Below are positions 31,416 to 40,388 of a stretch of 64,000 nt of DNA, piece after piece. Each line of letters begins with the position of its first letter. Position 1 is the stretch's first letter. The notes beneath the pieces are model-generated. The model saw only the letters and a list, made by a program, of their open reading frames with translations. It did no database searches and was not told the DNA's origin. Made by a program: the position numbers and the translations under genes. The stretch is from Nostoc sp. NIES-4103 (GTDB taxonomy: Bacteria; Cyanobacteriota; Cyanobacteriia; Cyanobacteriales; Nostocaceae), in the NCBI RefSeq assembly GCF_002368335.1, contig NZ_AP018288.1, positions 4,843,032 to 4,907,031 on the forward strand. The letters are read 5' to 3'.

Positions 31416-32111
31416 ATGAAAGATATATTTTTTTGCCCAGAAGAGTCTAATTTTTACTCAAATTGTGTACAAAATTTTGTCTTGAGAGATTGTAGAGATT
31501 CGGAATCGATTGTTGAGTTTGGCTCAGGAGATGGTAGCCCTATAATCAACTCACTACTCAAAAATAAATTCGATGGATTTATACAAGGTTTTGAATTAAA
31601 TGCTTCTGCATGTAAAGCAGCAAATCTTACAATAGATGAATATAATCTGGCTCATAAATACATAATACATAATTCATGTTTATTTCAATCTTCTAAACCT
31701 CAAGCTAGGTATTTACTAGCTAATCCGCCATATATTCCTGCACCAGACTCAGATATTTATATGCCATTATTATTTGGTGGCATAGATGGAGCTACAGTTA
31801 CCAATGAGCTTTTATCATTAAATTATGAAAATGTTTTAATTCTAGTGTCTAGCTTTTCCAATCCCCAAAGTACAATTAACCAAGCCAAAGAAAACGACTA
31901 TTTTGTTGAAAGCTTTATGGTTTTACCTTTAAAATTTGGTTACTATAGTTCAGAGCCAAAAGTTAAGAAGTACATAGAAAGTTTACGTCTAAAGAAAATA
32001 GCGTACTATTCAGGTGATTATTACTTTTTAGCTGGAGTCTTATTCAAAAAAAGCCAAAAATCAACTGTTGATTTATCTAGTGAATTAGCTCAGATTATGA
32101 CAAGCTTATAA
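31416..32111 (+). CDS. SAM-dependent methyltransferase with NPPY motif
   Basis: 231 residues. Motif I VEFGSGDGSPI (~33-43) binds S-adenosylmethionine, and motif IV ANPPYIP (~105) is the signature of N-methyltransferases acting on glutamine amides or nucleic-acid bases (HemK/PrmC, RsmC, N6-adenine enzymes). The protein lacks the N-terminal helical substrate domain of PrmC and has no restriction-type target domain. The codon use is AT-rich like its neighbours. The substrate is unknown; a small-molecule or protein target is possible. It stands alone, with no restriction gene nearby. Confidence 0.8.
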   Translation: MKDIFFCPEESNFYSNCVQNFVLRDCRDSESIVEFGSGDGSPIINSLLKNKFDGFIQGFELNASACKAANLTIDEYNLAHKYIIHNSCLFQSSKPQARYLLANPPYIPAPDSDIYMPLLFGGIDGATVTNELLSLNYENVLILVSSFSNPQSTINQAKENDYFVESFMVLPLKFGYYSSEPKVKKYIESLRLKKIAYYSGDYYFLAGVLFKKSQKSTVDLSSELAQIMTSL

Positions 32112-32544
32112 AATATAGCTCGGCCAGCAAAAATAAACTTGCCTCTTGGGGTAAAGCTGGTGAAGCTGGGGAGGCTGGTGTACAGTGACTTTTTACTTGT
32201 CGCTGTACTAAGTTACTGTGATTGAAGCTGTAACACTTATGGTATGGAGCCGAGATAAGCGCAAATTCGGAAATAGAGGCTGAAAAGTCTTGTCATATAT
32301 AGCTGTCAACTTTTTTGCTACCTCCAGTTTTACCTGAATACAGTCAGGCTAATTTTAGTACATAGTTACTAATAAATTCGGTTTTTGCTCTCTCAAATAC
32401 CAACATTTGGGTGAAAGTAGGTATTTGGCAGCAGAGTAACATTGATTTTTTAGGGGTTTTGGGTATTCAATCATCGAAAGTTGGTAAAAGCTAAAATTAA
32501 GAACGCGCATTTATGCCCACAACCACCGCGATCGCATGAAGTAA
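32112..32544. other. Intergenic region
   Basis: Contains another short GCTGG(T/G)GAA-type nonamer run (32156-32182) and one HIP1-like site (32529). No gene or complete element is recognised. Confidence 0.5.
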
Positions 32545-32793
32545 TCATAGAACGACCACAGGATATAAACCTGCCATCAGCGACGTTCCTAAAGCTGTCA
32601 GCATCAGGTACTTAGCTAACAGCTTGGTGTAAATTGTATTTAATTTAATCCGAGGTATCCAGCTTTTCATCAAAGTTGGAACTAAGAATAACCACGTCTG
32701 TGTTGCAGACATATTCGGCCCAACAATTGAGTCCCAAACTCCTAAATAAGCCTTGCCTTGGTATTTGCAAGTTGTTAATGTTTGTTTTTTATC
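32545..32793 (-). pseudogene. 3' fragment of an unrecognised, probably membrane protein
   Basis: The minus-strand frame reads QTLTTCKYQGKAYLGVWDS, NMSATQTWLFLVPTLMKSWIP, LLAKYLMLTALGTSLMAGLYPVVVL then stop, about 82 codons with protein-like composition and two hydrophobic stretches. It has no start codon before the stop that precedes it, and the first Met is a third of the way in. It therefore looks like the tail of a lost gene. I do not recognise the family. Confidence 0.4.
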
Positions 32794-32810
32794 TATTCAT
32801 AACTTTATTA

Positions 32811-34205
32811 TTAATGTTGACTGTTTAATTTATTCTTGGCTGTTAACTGTTGGGGAATTTTGACTGTAAAACTTGTTCCACTACCTACTTCACTATTGAC
32901 AGAAATTTCTCCATGATGTAGTTCTAGGCACTTTTTCACTACAGCTAGTCCGAGTCCGCTGCCAACAATTTTGCCAACATTATTAGCACGATGAAAAGGC
33001 TCAAATAAATGCTGCTGAAATTCTGGAGGAATTCCTATACCATTATCTTGAATTTGAAAAAATATGGCTTGGGGTTCGCAACTCAAAATCAAAAAAATAC
33101 TTTTTTCTGGGAATGAATATTTTATGGCATTAGAGAGTAAATTAGTCAAAATTGAATATAGTAAATTTTCATCTAATTTAGCATGAGTACAATTTCCCTG
33201 ACTAATAAACTTAATAGTATACTGTTGGCGATCGCAAAATTGAATATCTTCTATTAAATTAATACAAAATGCTTCCAAATCCATGAGTTTGGGATTAAAT
33301 TCTAATTTACCAGCTTCGGCTCTAGTCAAGGTTAAAATATCGGTTAGTAACTGGTTCATTGACCTAGCTGATGATTGAATGCGATACAAATTTTTCAGTT
33401 TTTTCTCTTCTGTCCACTGCTGATTACTTTGAGATAATAACTGAGCCGAGCCTAAGATAATACTTAATGGAGTGCGAAATTCATGAGATACCATTGAAAA
33501 AAAACGCAACTTCAATTCACTAAGTTCCTTTTCTTGGGCTAAAGTTCTTTGAATAGCTTCAGCTTGCTGACGCTTGACTAATTGTTGATATAGTAAAGCA
33601 TAAACACCTAATAAAATTGCAAAACTCAAGAAAGTGCCGATGAATTCAATTAACATCCGGTTGCGAATATTATCTTGAGAGTGTCTGACCGAAATTTGTA
33701 GTAACTGTTGTTCCCTGGCTTGCATTTGAGTAAGGGTTTCACGAATTTGACTACGATTTTGATTACTTTGAGTAACTATAGGTGCTTGAATAGCAAAGCT
33801 TGATTTACCTACCTGTTTGAGACTTATAGACTGTTTAGATAGTTCAACTCGTTGAGCAATAAGGGATTTTAGCTTCGTTAATTGCTGTTGTTGATAGGTA
33901 TCCTCAGCAAGTTGTTGCTGCAAGTTTTTAACTTTGGTATCCAGGCTTTCCATTGCCTGATAGTAACGCTTGAGTTCTGATTGCTCTCCATATAATATAT
34001 AACCCCTGCGTCCTGCTTCGGCATCTGTTAGTGTTGCTAATATATCAGTAATATTTTTCATTACCTCATTTGTATCTTTAACTTTATTACTACTTATAAT
34101 TAGTCGAGTAGCATTTTGGTAAGAAATAATACTAATTATACCCATTAATAATAAGGACAAGCCAAAGCCAGAGGCAATCCATTTTCCTTCTAGCGACCAT
34201 TTCAT
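32811..34205 (-). CDS. CHASE3-domain sensor histidine kinase
   Basis: About 464 residues. First membrane helix (~7-28), CHASE3-type four-helix sensor (~30-180; DAEAGRRGYILYGEQSELKRYYQA is diagnostic), second helix (~185-208), short coiled coil, HisKA with H241 in FFSMVSHEFRTPLSIILGSAQLL, HATPase with NLLSNAIKYS, DNGIGI and GSGLGLAVVKKCLELH. There is no receiver domain, so it should signal to a separate regulator; the OmpR-type gene at 36702 is the obvious candidate. The frame extends five codons upstream to 34220. MKWSLEGKW at 34205 is the more usual start position. The repeat-type operator at 34290-34331 lies about 85 bp before the start and may autoregulate the gene. Confidence 0.9.
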   Translation of the reverse strand: MKWSLEGKWIASGFGLSLLLMGIISIISYQNATRLIISSNKVKDTNEVMKNITDILATLTDAEAGRRGYILYGEQSELKRYYQAMESLDTKVKNLQQQLAEDTYQQQQLTKLKSLIAQRVELSKQSISLKQVGKSSFAIQAPIVTQSNQNRSQIRETLTQMQAREQQLLQISVRHSQDNIRNRMLIEFIGTFLSFAILLGVYALLYQQLVKRQQAEAIQRTLAQEKELSELKLRFFSMVSHEFRTPLSIILGSAQLLSQSNQQWTEEKKLKNLYRIQSSARSMNQLLTDILTLTRAEAGKLEFNPKLMDLEAFCINLIEDIQFCDRQQYTIKFISQGNCTHAKLDENLLYSILTNLLSNAIKYSFPEKSIFLILSCEPQAIFFQIQDNGIGIPPEFQQHLFEPFHRANNVGKIVGSGLGLAVVKKCLELHHGEISVNSEVGSGTSFTVKIPQQLTAKNKLNSQH

Positions 34206-34289
34206 AAAAAAAAGCAACATTTCATCCCAGACTTTACATTATAGTAAAAATTTTCCACTCAAAGCTCACTTAGAAATTACTGTCCTGGC

Positions 34290-34331
34290 TAACCGATTTA
34301 TACCCGATTTTTAACCGATAATTTAACTTAA
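34290..34331. promoter_or_regulatory. 11-bp-period direct repeats (ACCGAT box), site 1
   Basis: ACCGATTTATA, CCCGATTTTTA and ACCGATAATTT follow one another with exact 11-bp period, then TTAACTT. The same design occurs at 37383 and 37626. Period and composition fit binding by an OmpR/PhoB-class regulator (the cyanobacterial Pho box also has an 11-bp period built on TTAACC). The site is between the divergent kinase and pbp genes. The remainder of the 34221-34742 gap is AT-rich without other signals. Confidence 0.5.
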
Positions 34332-34742
34332 AAATATTAATATATATCAATGTATAACCATAGCCTAAATTTTGGCTTTGATAAATCTATAGCCATTTTA
34401 AATCAATTATTAAATAATTCACCTCTGAGTTAACGCCACTTCCAGATACTTTGGCGAACCAGCACTCTGTCTGTCAAATTATTCACTCTCAGCATTTGGT
34501 TAGTATACTATCTGGCGTGAATATTATAGCCTGCTAACATTTCAAATTTTCACCAATAATTGAGGACTACTATGTATTTTTATTTTTTTGATTTAATTTT
34601 AATAGTACATAGAGTAACTCAATATATTCTCATATAAATTTTATTGTTTTTAGCAATTGCCAAACTACTTATTTATTCAAAGAGATTAGCTAATACAAAA
34701 AACAATTAAAGTTAGATTTACAGATGAGGAATTTAAATTGCC

Positions 34743-36668
34743 GTGTCTTCGTTTAAAACTTTTCAAGAAAAACAATCACAAATTCAGACTTTACCTAGTT
34801 TTGAATTTTTGAAAGGAGTCGGTCAAGTAAGTGGTGGCACACTCCTATCAATATTTCTGCTATCAAGTTCTGTTGTGGCTGGAGGATTAGTTGGTTTAGC
34901 TATTAGTTTCCGGAATCTGCCAGATGTTAGACAGCTACGAAATTTTGTACCTTCAGAAACAACTTATATTTATGATATTAAAGGCAAACTTTTAGCCCGT
35001 ATACATGGGGAAGCTAATCGACAAGTAGTGCCACTAGAGGAAATTTCTCCTAATTTAAAACGAGCTGTATTAGCTAGCGAAGATAGTCGCTTTTACGAGC
35101 ATCACGGTATTAATCCTGGCGGTATTGGTCGTGCTGCATTAGTCAACTTGGCAGCTGGAGATGTGCGAGAAGGTGGTTCTACAATCACTATGCAACTGGT
35201 GAAAAACCTGTTTTTATCTCAAAAGCGTGCTTTTACCAGAAAAATAACCGAAGCAGTACTAGCAATTCGTTTAGAGCAAGTTCTCAGTAAAAATCAAATT
35301 TTGGAGATGTATCTCAATCAAGTTTACTGGGGTCACAATAACTATGGCGTGCAAACGGCAGCACGTACTTACTTTAAAAAATCAGCACAAAATTTAACTT
35401 TAGCTGAATCAGCAATGATGGCAGGTTTAATTCAAGCCCCAGAAGAATTTAGCCCGTTTGTAAATATGAACTTGGCAAAACAACAACAAAAAGAAGTACT
35501 GGGGCGGATGTTGGAACTGAATTGGATTAGCCAGCAAGAATATAATGATGCTCTCAAACAAAAAATCAAACTTGGCCAAATCAGGTCATTTCAAGGTAGT
35601 GCTTTGCCTTATGTTACCAATACCGTAGCCCAGGAATTAATTAAAAAGTTTGGGCGTCAAACATTGCTCAAAGGTGGAATGCACGTACAAACTACAGTAG
35701 ATACCAACTTCCAAATGATGGCAGAAAAAACCATCAAGAAGTGGCATCGAATCCTCGAACGTCAAGGATTATACAATAATCAAATGGCTTTGGTGGCGAT
35801 CGATCCTCGCACACATTTTGTTAAAGCCTTGGTGGGTGGTGTAGATGCAAAAACTAGTGAATTTAACCGAGCAACTCAAGCCCATCGTCAGCCAGGATCT
35901 TCTTTTAAACCGTTTGTGTACTATACTGCTTTTGCTAGTGGTAGGTTTACGCAAAATACAACGATACTAGATACTCCAGTTAGATATCGGGATGGTAATG
36001 GTTGGTATTATCCCCGAAACTATGATAATACCTTCATGGGAGCAATACCAATTCGCACTGCCCTTGCTCTATCTCGTAATATTCCTGCGGTAAAGCTTGG
36101 CAAAGCTGTGGGCATGAATAAAGTAATTGAAACTTGCCGTACATTAGGAATTATGAGTCCGATGGCACCGGTGAGTTCTTTGCCACTGGGTGCAATTGGT
36201 GTCACACCGCTAGAAATGGCTAGTGCTTATGCGACTATTGCTAATTACGGCTGGCAATCACCTGCGACGATTATTGCCCGTATCACTGACGGTAGTGGTA
36301 ATGTATTGATAGATAACACTCCTAGACCCAAGTTAGTCCTTGACCCTTGGGCATCAGCCGCAACTTTAGATGTAATGCAAACGGTAGTTAACCAAGGAAC
36401 TGGTAGAAGTGCAGCTATAGGTCGCCCAGTTGCGGGAAAAACCGGTACAACCTCCTCAGAAAAAGATATTTGGTTTATTGGTACTGTACCGCAGTTAACA
36501 ACCGCTATTTGGGTAGGGAGGGACGACAATCGACAATTATCCGGCCGTGCGACAGGCGGAGGTATGGTGGCTCCTGTCTGGCGTGATTTTATGCAAAAGG
36601 CACTTGAGGGTGTACCAGTGAAAAAATTTCAGCCACCTTCTAAGTTTCCTCGTCCTAAGTCAAATTAA
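34743..36668 (+). CDS. PBP1A-type penicillin-binding protein (glycosyltransferase-transpeptidase)
   Basis: 641 residues. One N-terminal membrane helix (~32-55), then a GT51 glycosyltransferase domain with catalytic E113 in ASEDSRFYEHHG, GGSTITMQLVKNLFL and KITEAVLAIRLE, then a transpeptidase domain with S386-S-F-K389 (SxxK), SRN (LALSRNIPAV) and KTG (GKTGTTSSEKDIWF). It polymerises lipid II and cross-links glycan strands in the periplasm. The length fits class A PBPs without accessory domains. The start is GTG at 34743, with GAGGAA upstream. Its immediate downstream neighbour is an OmpR regulator (33-bp gap), which suggests cell-wall-related control by the local two-component system. Confidence 0.95.
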   Translation: MSSFKTFQEKQSQIQTLPSFEFLKGVGQVSGGTLLSIFLLSSSVVAGGLVGLAISFRNLPDVRQLRNFVPSETTYIYDIKGKLLARIHGEANRQVVPLEEISPNLKRAVLASEDSRFYEHHGINPGGIGRAALVNLAAGDVREGGSTITMQLVKNLFLSQKRAFTRKITEAVLAIRLEQVLSKNQILEMYLNQVYWGHNNYGVQTAARTYFKKSAQNLTLAESAMMAGLIQAPEEFSPFVNMNLAKQQQKEVLGRMLELNWISQQEYNDALKQKIKLGQIRSFQGSALPYVTNTVAQELIKKFGRQTLLKGGMHVQTTVDTNFQMMAEKTIKKWHRILERQGLYNNQMALVAIDPRTHFVKALVGGVDAKTSEFNRATQAHRQPGSSFKPFVYYTAFASGRFTQNTTILDTPVRYRDGNGWYYPRNYDNTFMGAIPIRTALALSRNIPAVKLGKAVGMNKVIETCRTLGIMSPMAPVSSLPLGAIGVTPLEMASAYATIANYGWQSPATIIARITDGSGNVLIDNTPRPKLVLDPWASAATLDVMQTVVNQGTGRSAAIGRPVAGKTGTTSSEKDIWFIGTVPQLTTAIWVGRDDNRQLSGRATGGGMVAPVWRDFMQKALEGVPVKKFQPPSKFPRPKSN

Positions 36669-36701
36669 ATTGTAGTTTTTTGATTCACAAATCTTCTGGA
36701 A

Positions 36702-37379
36702 ATGCGGATTTTGGTAGTTGAAGATGATGTCCAGCTAGCAGAAATGCTGATGGAAGCCCTGACTGACCGTCAATATGTGGTGGATATAGCCCAAGATGGA
36801 GAAGAAGCGTGGGATTGTATTAAGGGGTTGGAATATGACTTAGTGGTGTTAGATATTACCTTGCCCAAGTTGGATGGTGTGAGTTTTTGTCAACGGTTGC
36901 GATCGCGTAACCACACAATACCTGTCCTCATGTTAACAGCACGCGACACCCTGGCTGACAAAGTTACTGGGTTGGATGCTGGGGCAGACGACTATATGGT
37001 GAAACCCTTTGAAATGCCAGAACTAATGGCTCGCGTTCGCGCACTCTTACGCCGCAATAGTGCCGCGGCCTCATTTCCAGACCTTGGTTGGGGTAACCTG
37101 CGTTTAAATCCTAGCACTTATGAAGTTAGCTACGATGACCAACCAATACAGCTAACACCCAAAGAATTTGCTCTCTTAGAATTAATGGTTTCTAGCGGTC
37201 GGCGGGTGCTAAGTCGAACTGGAATTATTGAGCGTATTTGGTCTCTTGATGATCCACCGAGTGAAGAAACTGTTAAGTCTCATATTAAGAGTTTACGATA
37301 TAAACTTAAAGACGCTGGTGCGCCTGATAATTTTATTGAAACAGTTCATGGATTAGGTTATCGTCTCAAGCAGCTTTAG
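36702..37379 (+). CDS. OmpR/PhoB-family response regulator
   Basis: 225 residues. The receiver has the acidic pair at E7/D8/D9, phosphoacceptor D51 (LVVLDITLPKLDG), T/S switch in MLTARD and K in VKPF. The winged-helix output domain (~128-224) includes LTPKEFALLELMVSSGRRVLSRTGIIERIW, SEETVKSHIKSLRYKLKD and the terminal VHGLGYRL wing. Sequence style is that of cyanobacterial RppA/ManR-like regulators. It is probably co-transcribed with pbp1A and paired with the divergent CHASE3 kinase. Candidate DNA targets are the 11-bp-period repeats at 34290, 37383 and 37626. Confidence 0.93.
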   Translation: MRILVVEDDVQLAEMLMEALTDRQYVVDIAQDGEEAWDCIKGLEYDLVVLDITLPKLDGVSFCQRLRSRNHTIPVLMLTARDTLADKVTGLDAGADDYMVKPFEMPELMARVRALLRRNSAAASFPDLGWGNLRLNPSTYEVSYDDQPIQLTPKEFALLELMVSSGRRVLSRTGIIERIWSLDDPPSEETVKSHIKSLRYKLKDAGAPDNFIETVHGLGYRLKQL

Positions 37380-37382
37380 AAA

Positions 37383-37419
37383 ACTAACCGATTTTTACCT
37401 AATATTTGCCCTTTAACTT
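37383..37419. promoter_or_regulatory. 11-bp-period direct repeats, site 2 (partial)
   Basis: AACCGATTTTT, ACCTAATATTT and GCCCTTTAACTT directly follow the response-regulator stop codon. The first unit matches sites 1 and 3; the later units are degenerate. Weakest of the three sites. Confidence 0.3.
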
Positions 37420-37625
37420 TACAACTGATTGTTAAATTATAGTTGTGTTAATCATAATTCATTTGTGAGATAGTAAATCGCTATAAAAGCTTATAGTCTG
37501 GTTTTCTCTCTCTCAATTACATTTTGATTCCCATACTGCAATTAACCTCTTTTACACCAGATTCTCCGATTCATTTTAAATCTTGAGTTGGAGAATTTTA
37601 TTTGGATCTATCTGTAAATAAAAAA

Positions 37626-37666
37626 TCACCGATTTTTACCCGTTTCTTCACCGATATCTTAACTTA
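37626..37666. promoter_or_regulatory. 11-bp-period direct repeats (ACCGAT box), site 3
   Basis: CACCGATTTTT, ACCCGTTTCTT and CACCGATATCT in exact 11-bp register, then TAACTT, about 65 bp before the small gene at 37730. The TTAACTTATAAAATGTAATAT that follows includes possible promoter -10 elements (TATAAA, TGTAATAT). The rest of the 350-bp gap shows no gene. Confidence 0.5.
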
Positions 37667-37729
37667 TAAAATGTAATATCCATAACAAAAGTATTGCTAT
37701 AAGTTCCTTTACGGCTTGAGGAAAATTTT

Positions 37730-37951
37730 ATGGCTCGTTCTTCAATAAATGCTTCTCATATCGTACTTACCAAAGAAGAGTATTACAAGCTGAAAATTTA
37801 TGCAGTCAAACATCGGATAAAAATTCATCAAGCAATTGGACTACTAATTAACTCTCTAGCAGAAAGCAATCAAACTAGTAAGAAATTAAGTAAAAACTAT
37901 TCTTTTATGTTTACTAGAAGATTTTTACACATTTATTTAAATGTGAGATAA
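37730..37951 (+). CDS. Small ribbon-helix-helix-like protein
   Basis: 73 residues, basic. The segment SHIVLTKEEYYKLKIYAVKHRIKIHQAIGLLINSLAE (~9-45) has the strand-helix-turn-helix pattern of CopG/Arc-type ribbon-helix-helix DNA-binding proteins. The tail (SKKLSKNYSFMFTRRFLHIYLNVR) is basic. GAGGA eight bases before the ATG supports expression. It sits downstream of an 11-bp-repeat operator and 66 bp before the glycosyltransferase gene on the same strand, so it may regulate or be co-expressed with it. No toxin is adjacent. Function unproven. Confidence 0.6.
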   Translation: MARSSINASHIVLTKEEYYKLKIYAVKHRIKIHQAIGLLINSLAESNQTSKKLSKNYSFMFTRRFLHIYLNVR

Positions 37952-38017
37952 ATTGTCAGATTAAAAATTTCCCTATCAAGGATATTTTAGTTAATAAATT
38001 ATAAACAACTTTTAAAT

Positions 38018-39460
38018 ATGAAAACACTTACTTGTTTTAATTTAGTTAAATCTCAAGAAAATTCTGCTCTAGAAACACCAAGTTCTCAACCGATTTATGC
38101 TCTAATTTCAGTTCACGGCGACCCTACAGCTGAAATTGGCAAAGAAGGCGCAGGTGGTCAAAATGTTTACGTGCGAGAATTGGGGTTAGCATTAGCAAAA
38201 CGTGGCTGTCAAGTTGATATGTTCACCCGACGCGAATACCCCGACCAAGAAGAAATCGTGGAATTAGCGCCAAGGTGTCGCACAATTCACCTAACCGCAG
38301 GGCCAGTACAATTTATTCCTAGAGACAATTTATTTGAATATTTGCCAGAATTTGTAGAAGCTTGGCTAAATTTTCAACAAAGAACACAAAGCAACTATGC
38401 ACTGATTCATACTAACTATTGGCTTTCTGCTTGGGTGGGATTGGAACTTAAATCTCGATTAGGATTACCTCAAGTTCATACTTATCATTCTATAGGAGCA
38501 GTTAAATATCGTAATGTCGAAAATCCACCGCAGATTGCTGCAATTCGTCATTGTGTAGAGAAGGTAATTTTAGAACAAGCAGATTGTGTAATATCCACTA
38601 GTCCCCAAGAAGCAGAAGACCTACGTCAGTTAATTTCACAACATGGACGTATTAAGGTTATTCCCTGTGGAATTAATACCGAACACTTTGGTTCTATTAA
38701 TAAAAAAGATGCTCGACAAGAACTGGGAATTGCTCCAGATTCTAAGATAATTTTGTATGTAGGGCGTTTTGATCGCCGCAAGGGAGTTGAAACTTTAGTT
38801 CAAGCCTGTGCCAGTTTACCTTCAGGATTCAAACTTTATCTAGTTGGTGGTAGCCGAAAAGGTGGAACAGATTTTCAAGAACAGCAACGCATTCAAAATT
38901 TGGTAAAAGAATTAGGATTAGAAGCAGTTACAACTTTTACCGGGCGAATTTCTCAAGCACTTTTACCTGCTTACTATGCCGCAGGAGATGTCTGTATTGT
39001 ACCGAGTTACTACGAACCTTTTGGTTTAGTTGCAATTGAAGCAATGGCAGCCAGAACCCCTGTAATTGCCAGTGATGTAGGAGGATTACAACATACAGTA
39101 GTGCATGGTGAAACTGGACTTTTAGTTCCTCCCCAGGATTCTAATGCTTTGAAAAATGCTATTGCTAGTCTATTAGAAAACTGCATTTTGAGAGAGAAAT
39201 ATGGCAATGCCGCACAAAACTGGGTTCAGTCTCGTTTTAGCACTCAGGGCGTTGCTGCCCAAGTTCACGAACTCTATCAATCTTTAACAGTTGATACATT
39301 TGTTCAAGAAATTATTCAAACTAAAAATTTAACTCCAGAGTTAGAAAAGCAAATTCAAACTTTGTTAAAGTCGAAAGCTTTGAAATCTAGTGAAATTAAG
39401 GCATTAGAAAAAATAATTGATTTATTTTCTAATGGAATTGTGCAGTGGATAACTAATTAA
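38018..39460 (+). CDS. GT4-family glycosyltransferase, sucrose-phosphate-synthase-like
   Basis: 480 residues. The N-terminal domain contains SVHGDPTAEIGKEGAGGQNVYVRELGLALAKRG (~31-63), the glycine-rich acceptor loop typical of sucrose-phosphate synthases and sucrose synthases. HTYHSIG (~155) and CVISTSPQEAEDL follow. The C-terminal domain has ILYVGRFDRRKGVETL, the GT4 E-x7-E motif EPFGLVAIEAMAA (~331-343) and GGLQHTVVHGETGLLVPP. It probably transfers glucose from UDP- or ADP-glucose to a sugar phosphate, in sucrose or another compatible-solute or glycan pathway. There is no HAD phosphatase domain. A helical C-terminal extension (~430-480) is present. The exact acceptor cannot be read from sequence. 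Confidence 0.88.
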   Translation: MKTLTCFNLVKSQENSALETPSSQPIYALISVHGDPTAEIGKEGAGGQNVYVRELGLALAKRGCQVDMFTRREYPDQEEIVELAPRCRTIHLTAGPVQFIPRDNLFEYLPEFVEAWLNFQQRTQSNYALIHTNYWLSAWVGLELKSRLGLPQVHTYHSIGAVKYRNVENPPQIAAIRHCVEKVILEQADCVISTSPQEAEDLRQLISQHGRIKVIPCGINTEHFGSINKKDARQELGIAPDSKIILYVGRFDRRKGVETLVQACASLPSGFKLYLVGGSRKGGTDFQEQQRIQNLVKELGLEAVTTFTGRISQALLPAYYAAGDVCIVPSYYEPFGLVAIEAMAARTPVIASDVGGLQHTVVHGETGLLVPPQDSNALKNAIASLLENCILREKYGNAAQNWVQSRFSTQGVAAQVHELYQSLTVDTFVQEIIQTKNLTPELEKQIQTLLKSKALKSSEIKALEKIIDLFSNGIVQWITN

Positions 39461-40388
39461 ATGCAATATAGTAATCCGGTTGAATTTCTGAATCTACTTG
39501 CATGGGTAGGGAACAGGAAAAAGAGACTAGAAGTGTACTGAGTTGTTTTAGAAATCAAATATGATTTTTATAGATAGGGTAATTTAGAATTCTCGTTTAT
39601 GAATTCTAAATTAAAATTTCCAGAATTATACATGAATCCTCTACTGTAGTTGTAATTTTTGGGATATTATAAACTGCTCATGCTGGAATTAATCCATGCA
39701 ATTTTAAATAGCAAGGAACGTATTGATTTGCCCTACCCAACGCGACAAATTCTATTTCATGACCAAACCGAAGAGACAGATGGCGATCGCTCCCGTCAGC
39801 GTGAAGGTTGGCCTAAAGGTAAAGGAGAAGTACCAAAGCCTTGCCGTGTCAGTGATTCGCTCAGGTTACTTGCTCAAGTGCGCTCCTCGCAAGATAACAA
39901 CGGCAAAGTAAATTCTCAAACCAACGAACAATGAGAAATGTCATCGAACTCCTAAGAAAACGCAGTTTTCTTTCGCCCTTCCCGTAGGTGCGCCTTCGTT
40001 GGAGACTAGCGTTAAATTTGTTCCATAGTTGAAACCGTGGTAGTTATGAAACCTTTTTTGAGATTTGAGATTTTGGATTTAAGTCAAAATCTCAAATCTC
40101 AAATCTCAAATTGTCTAAGTCAGTAGGGGACTTTCCACCCCTATTAGTTAAATCCCAGAGAAAATTATACCAATTTGAAAAATGATTGCGACAGATGGAT
40201 TGCCCAAAAGCTTAGCTACTAACTCTTTTACAATCCAAAATCTAAAATTCGTCTTGAAAAGTTTGCAAGGGCGGGGGAAACCCCCGCACGCAACGACAGT
40301 TGCGCGACTGCCGGTAAACCCGTCAAACGCACTGGCTCAACTTTTCGCAAAATCTAAAATGGTATTACTTTTGGATGGCTCTACAAAT
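39461..40388. other. Gene-poor region with repeats between convergent genes
   Basis: Holds a possible short foreign ORF (39759-39911), a dispersed GC-rich repeat at ~39976-40012 (CCCTTCCCGTAGGTGCGCC), a hairpin of AAATCTC heptads (~40056-40111) and a palindromic cluster at ~40270-40312 (GCGGGGG-AAA-CCCCCGC; CGCAAC-GACA-GTTGCG). The 3' end of the beta-helix gene runs into this repeat area. Confidence 0.5.
39759..39911 (+). CDS. Possible 50-residue basic protein with unusual codon use
   Basis: The frame from ATG 39759 gives MTKPKRQMAIAPVSVKVGLK and continues KEKYQSLAVSVIRSGYLLKC..., strongly basic. About 70% of its third codon positions are G or C, whereas neighbouring genes favour A/T there. 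This could mark a recently acquired gene, or a non-coding frame. The frame is open upstream to a TTG at 39723. There is no ribosome binding site. An overlapping longer frame (39659-39934) looks less protein-like. Family unknown. Confidence 0.3.
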   Translation: MTKPKRQMAIAPVSVKVGLKVKEKYQSLAVSVIRSGYLLKCAPRKITTAK

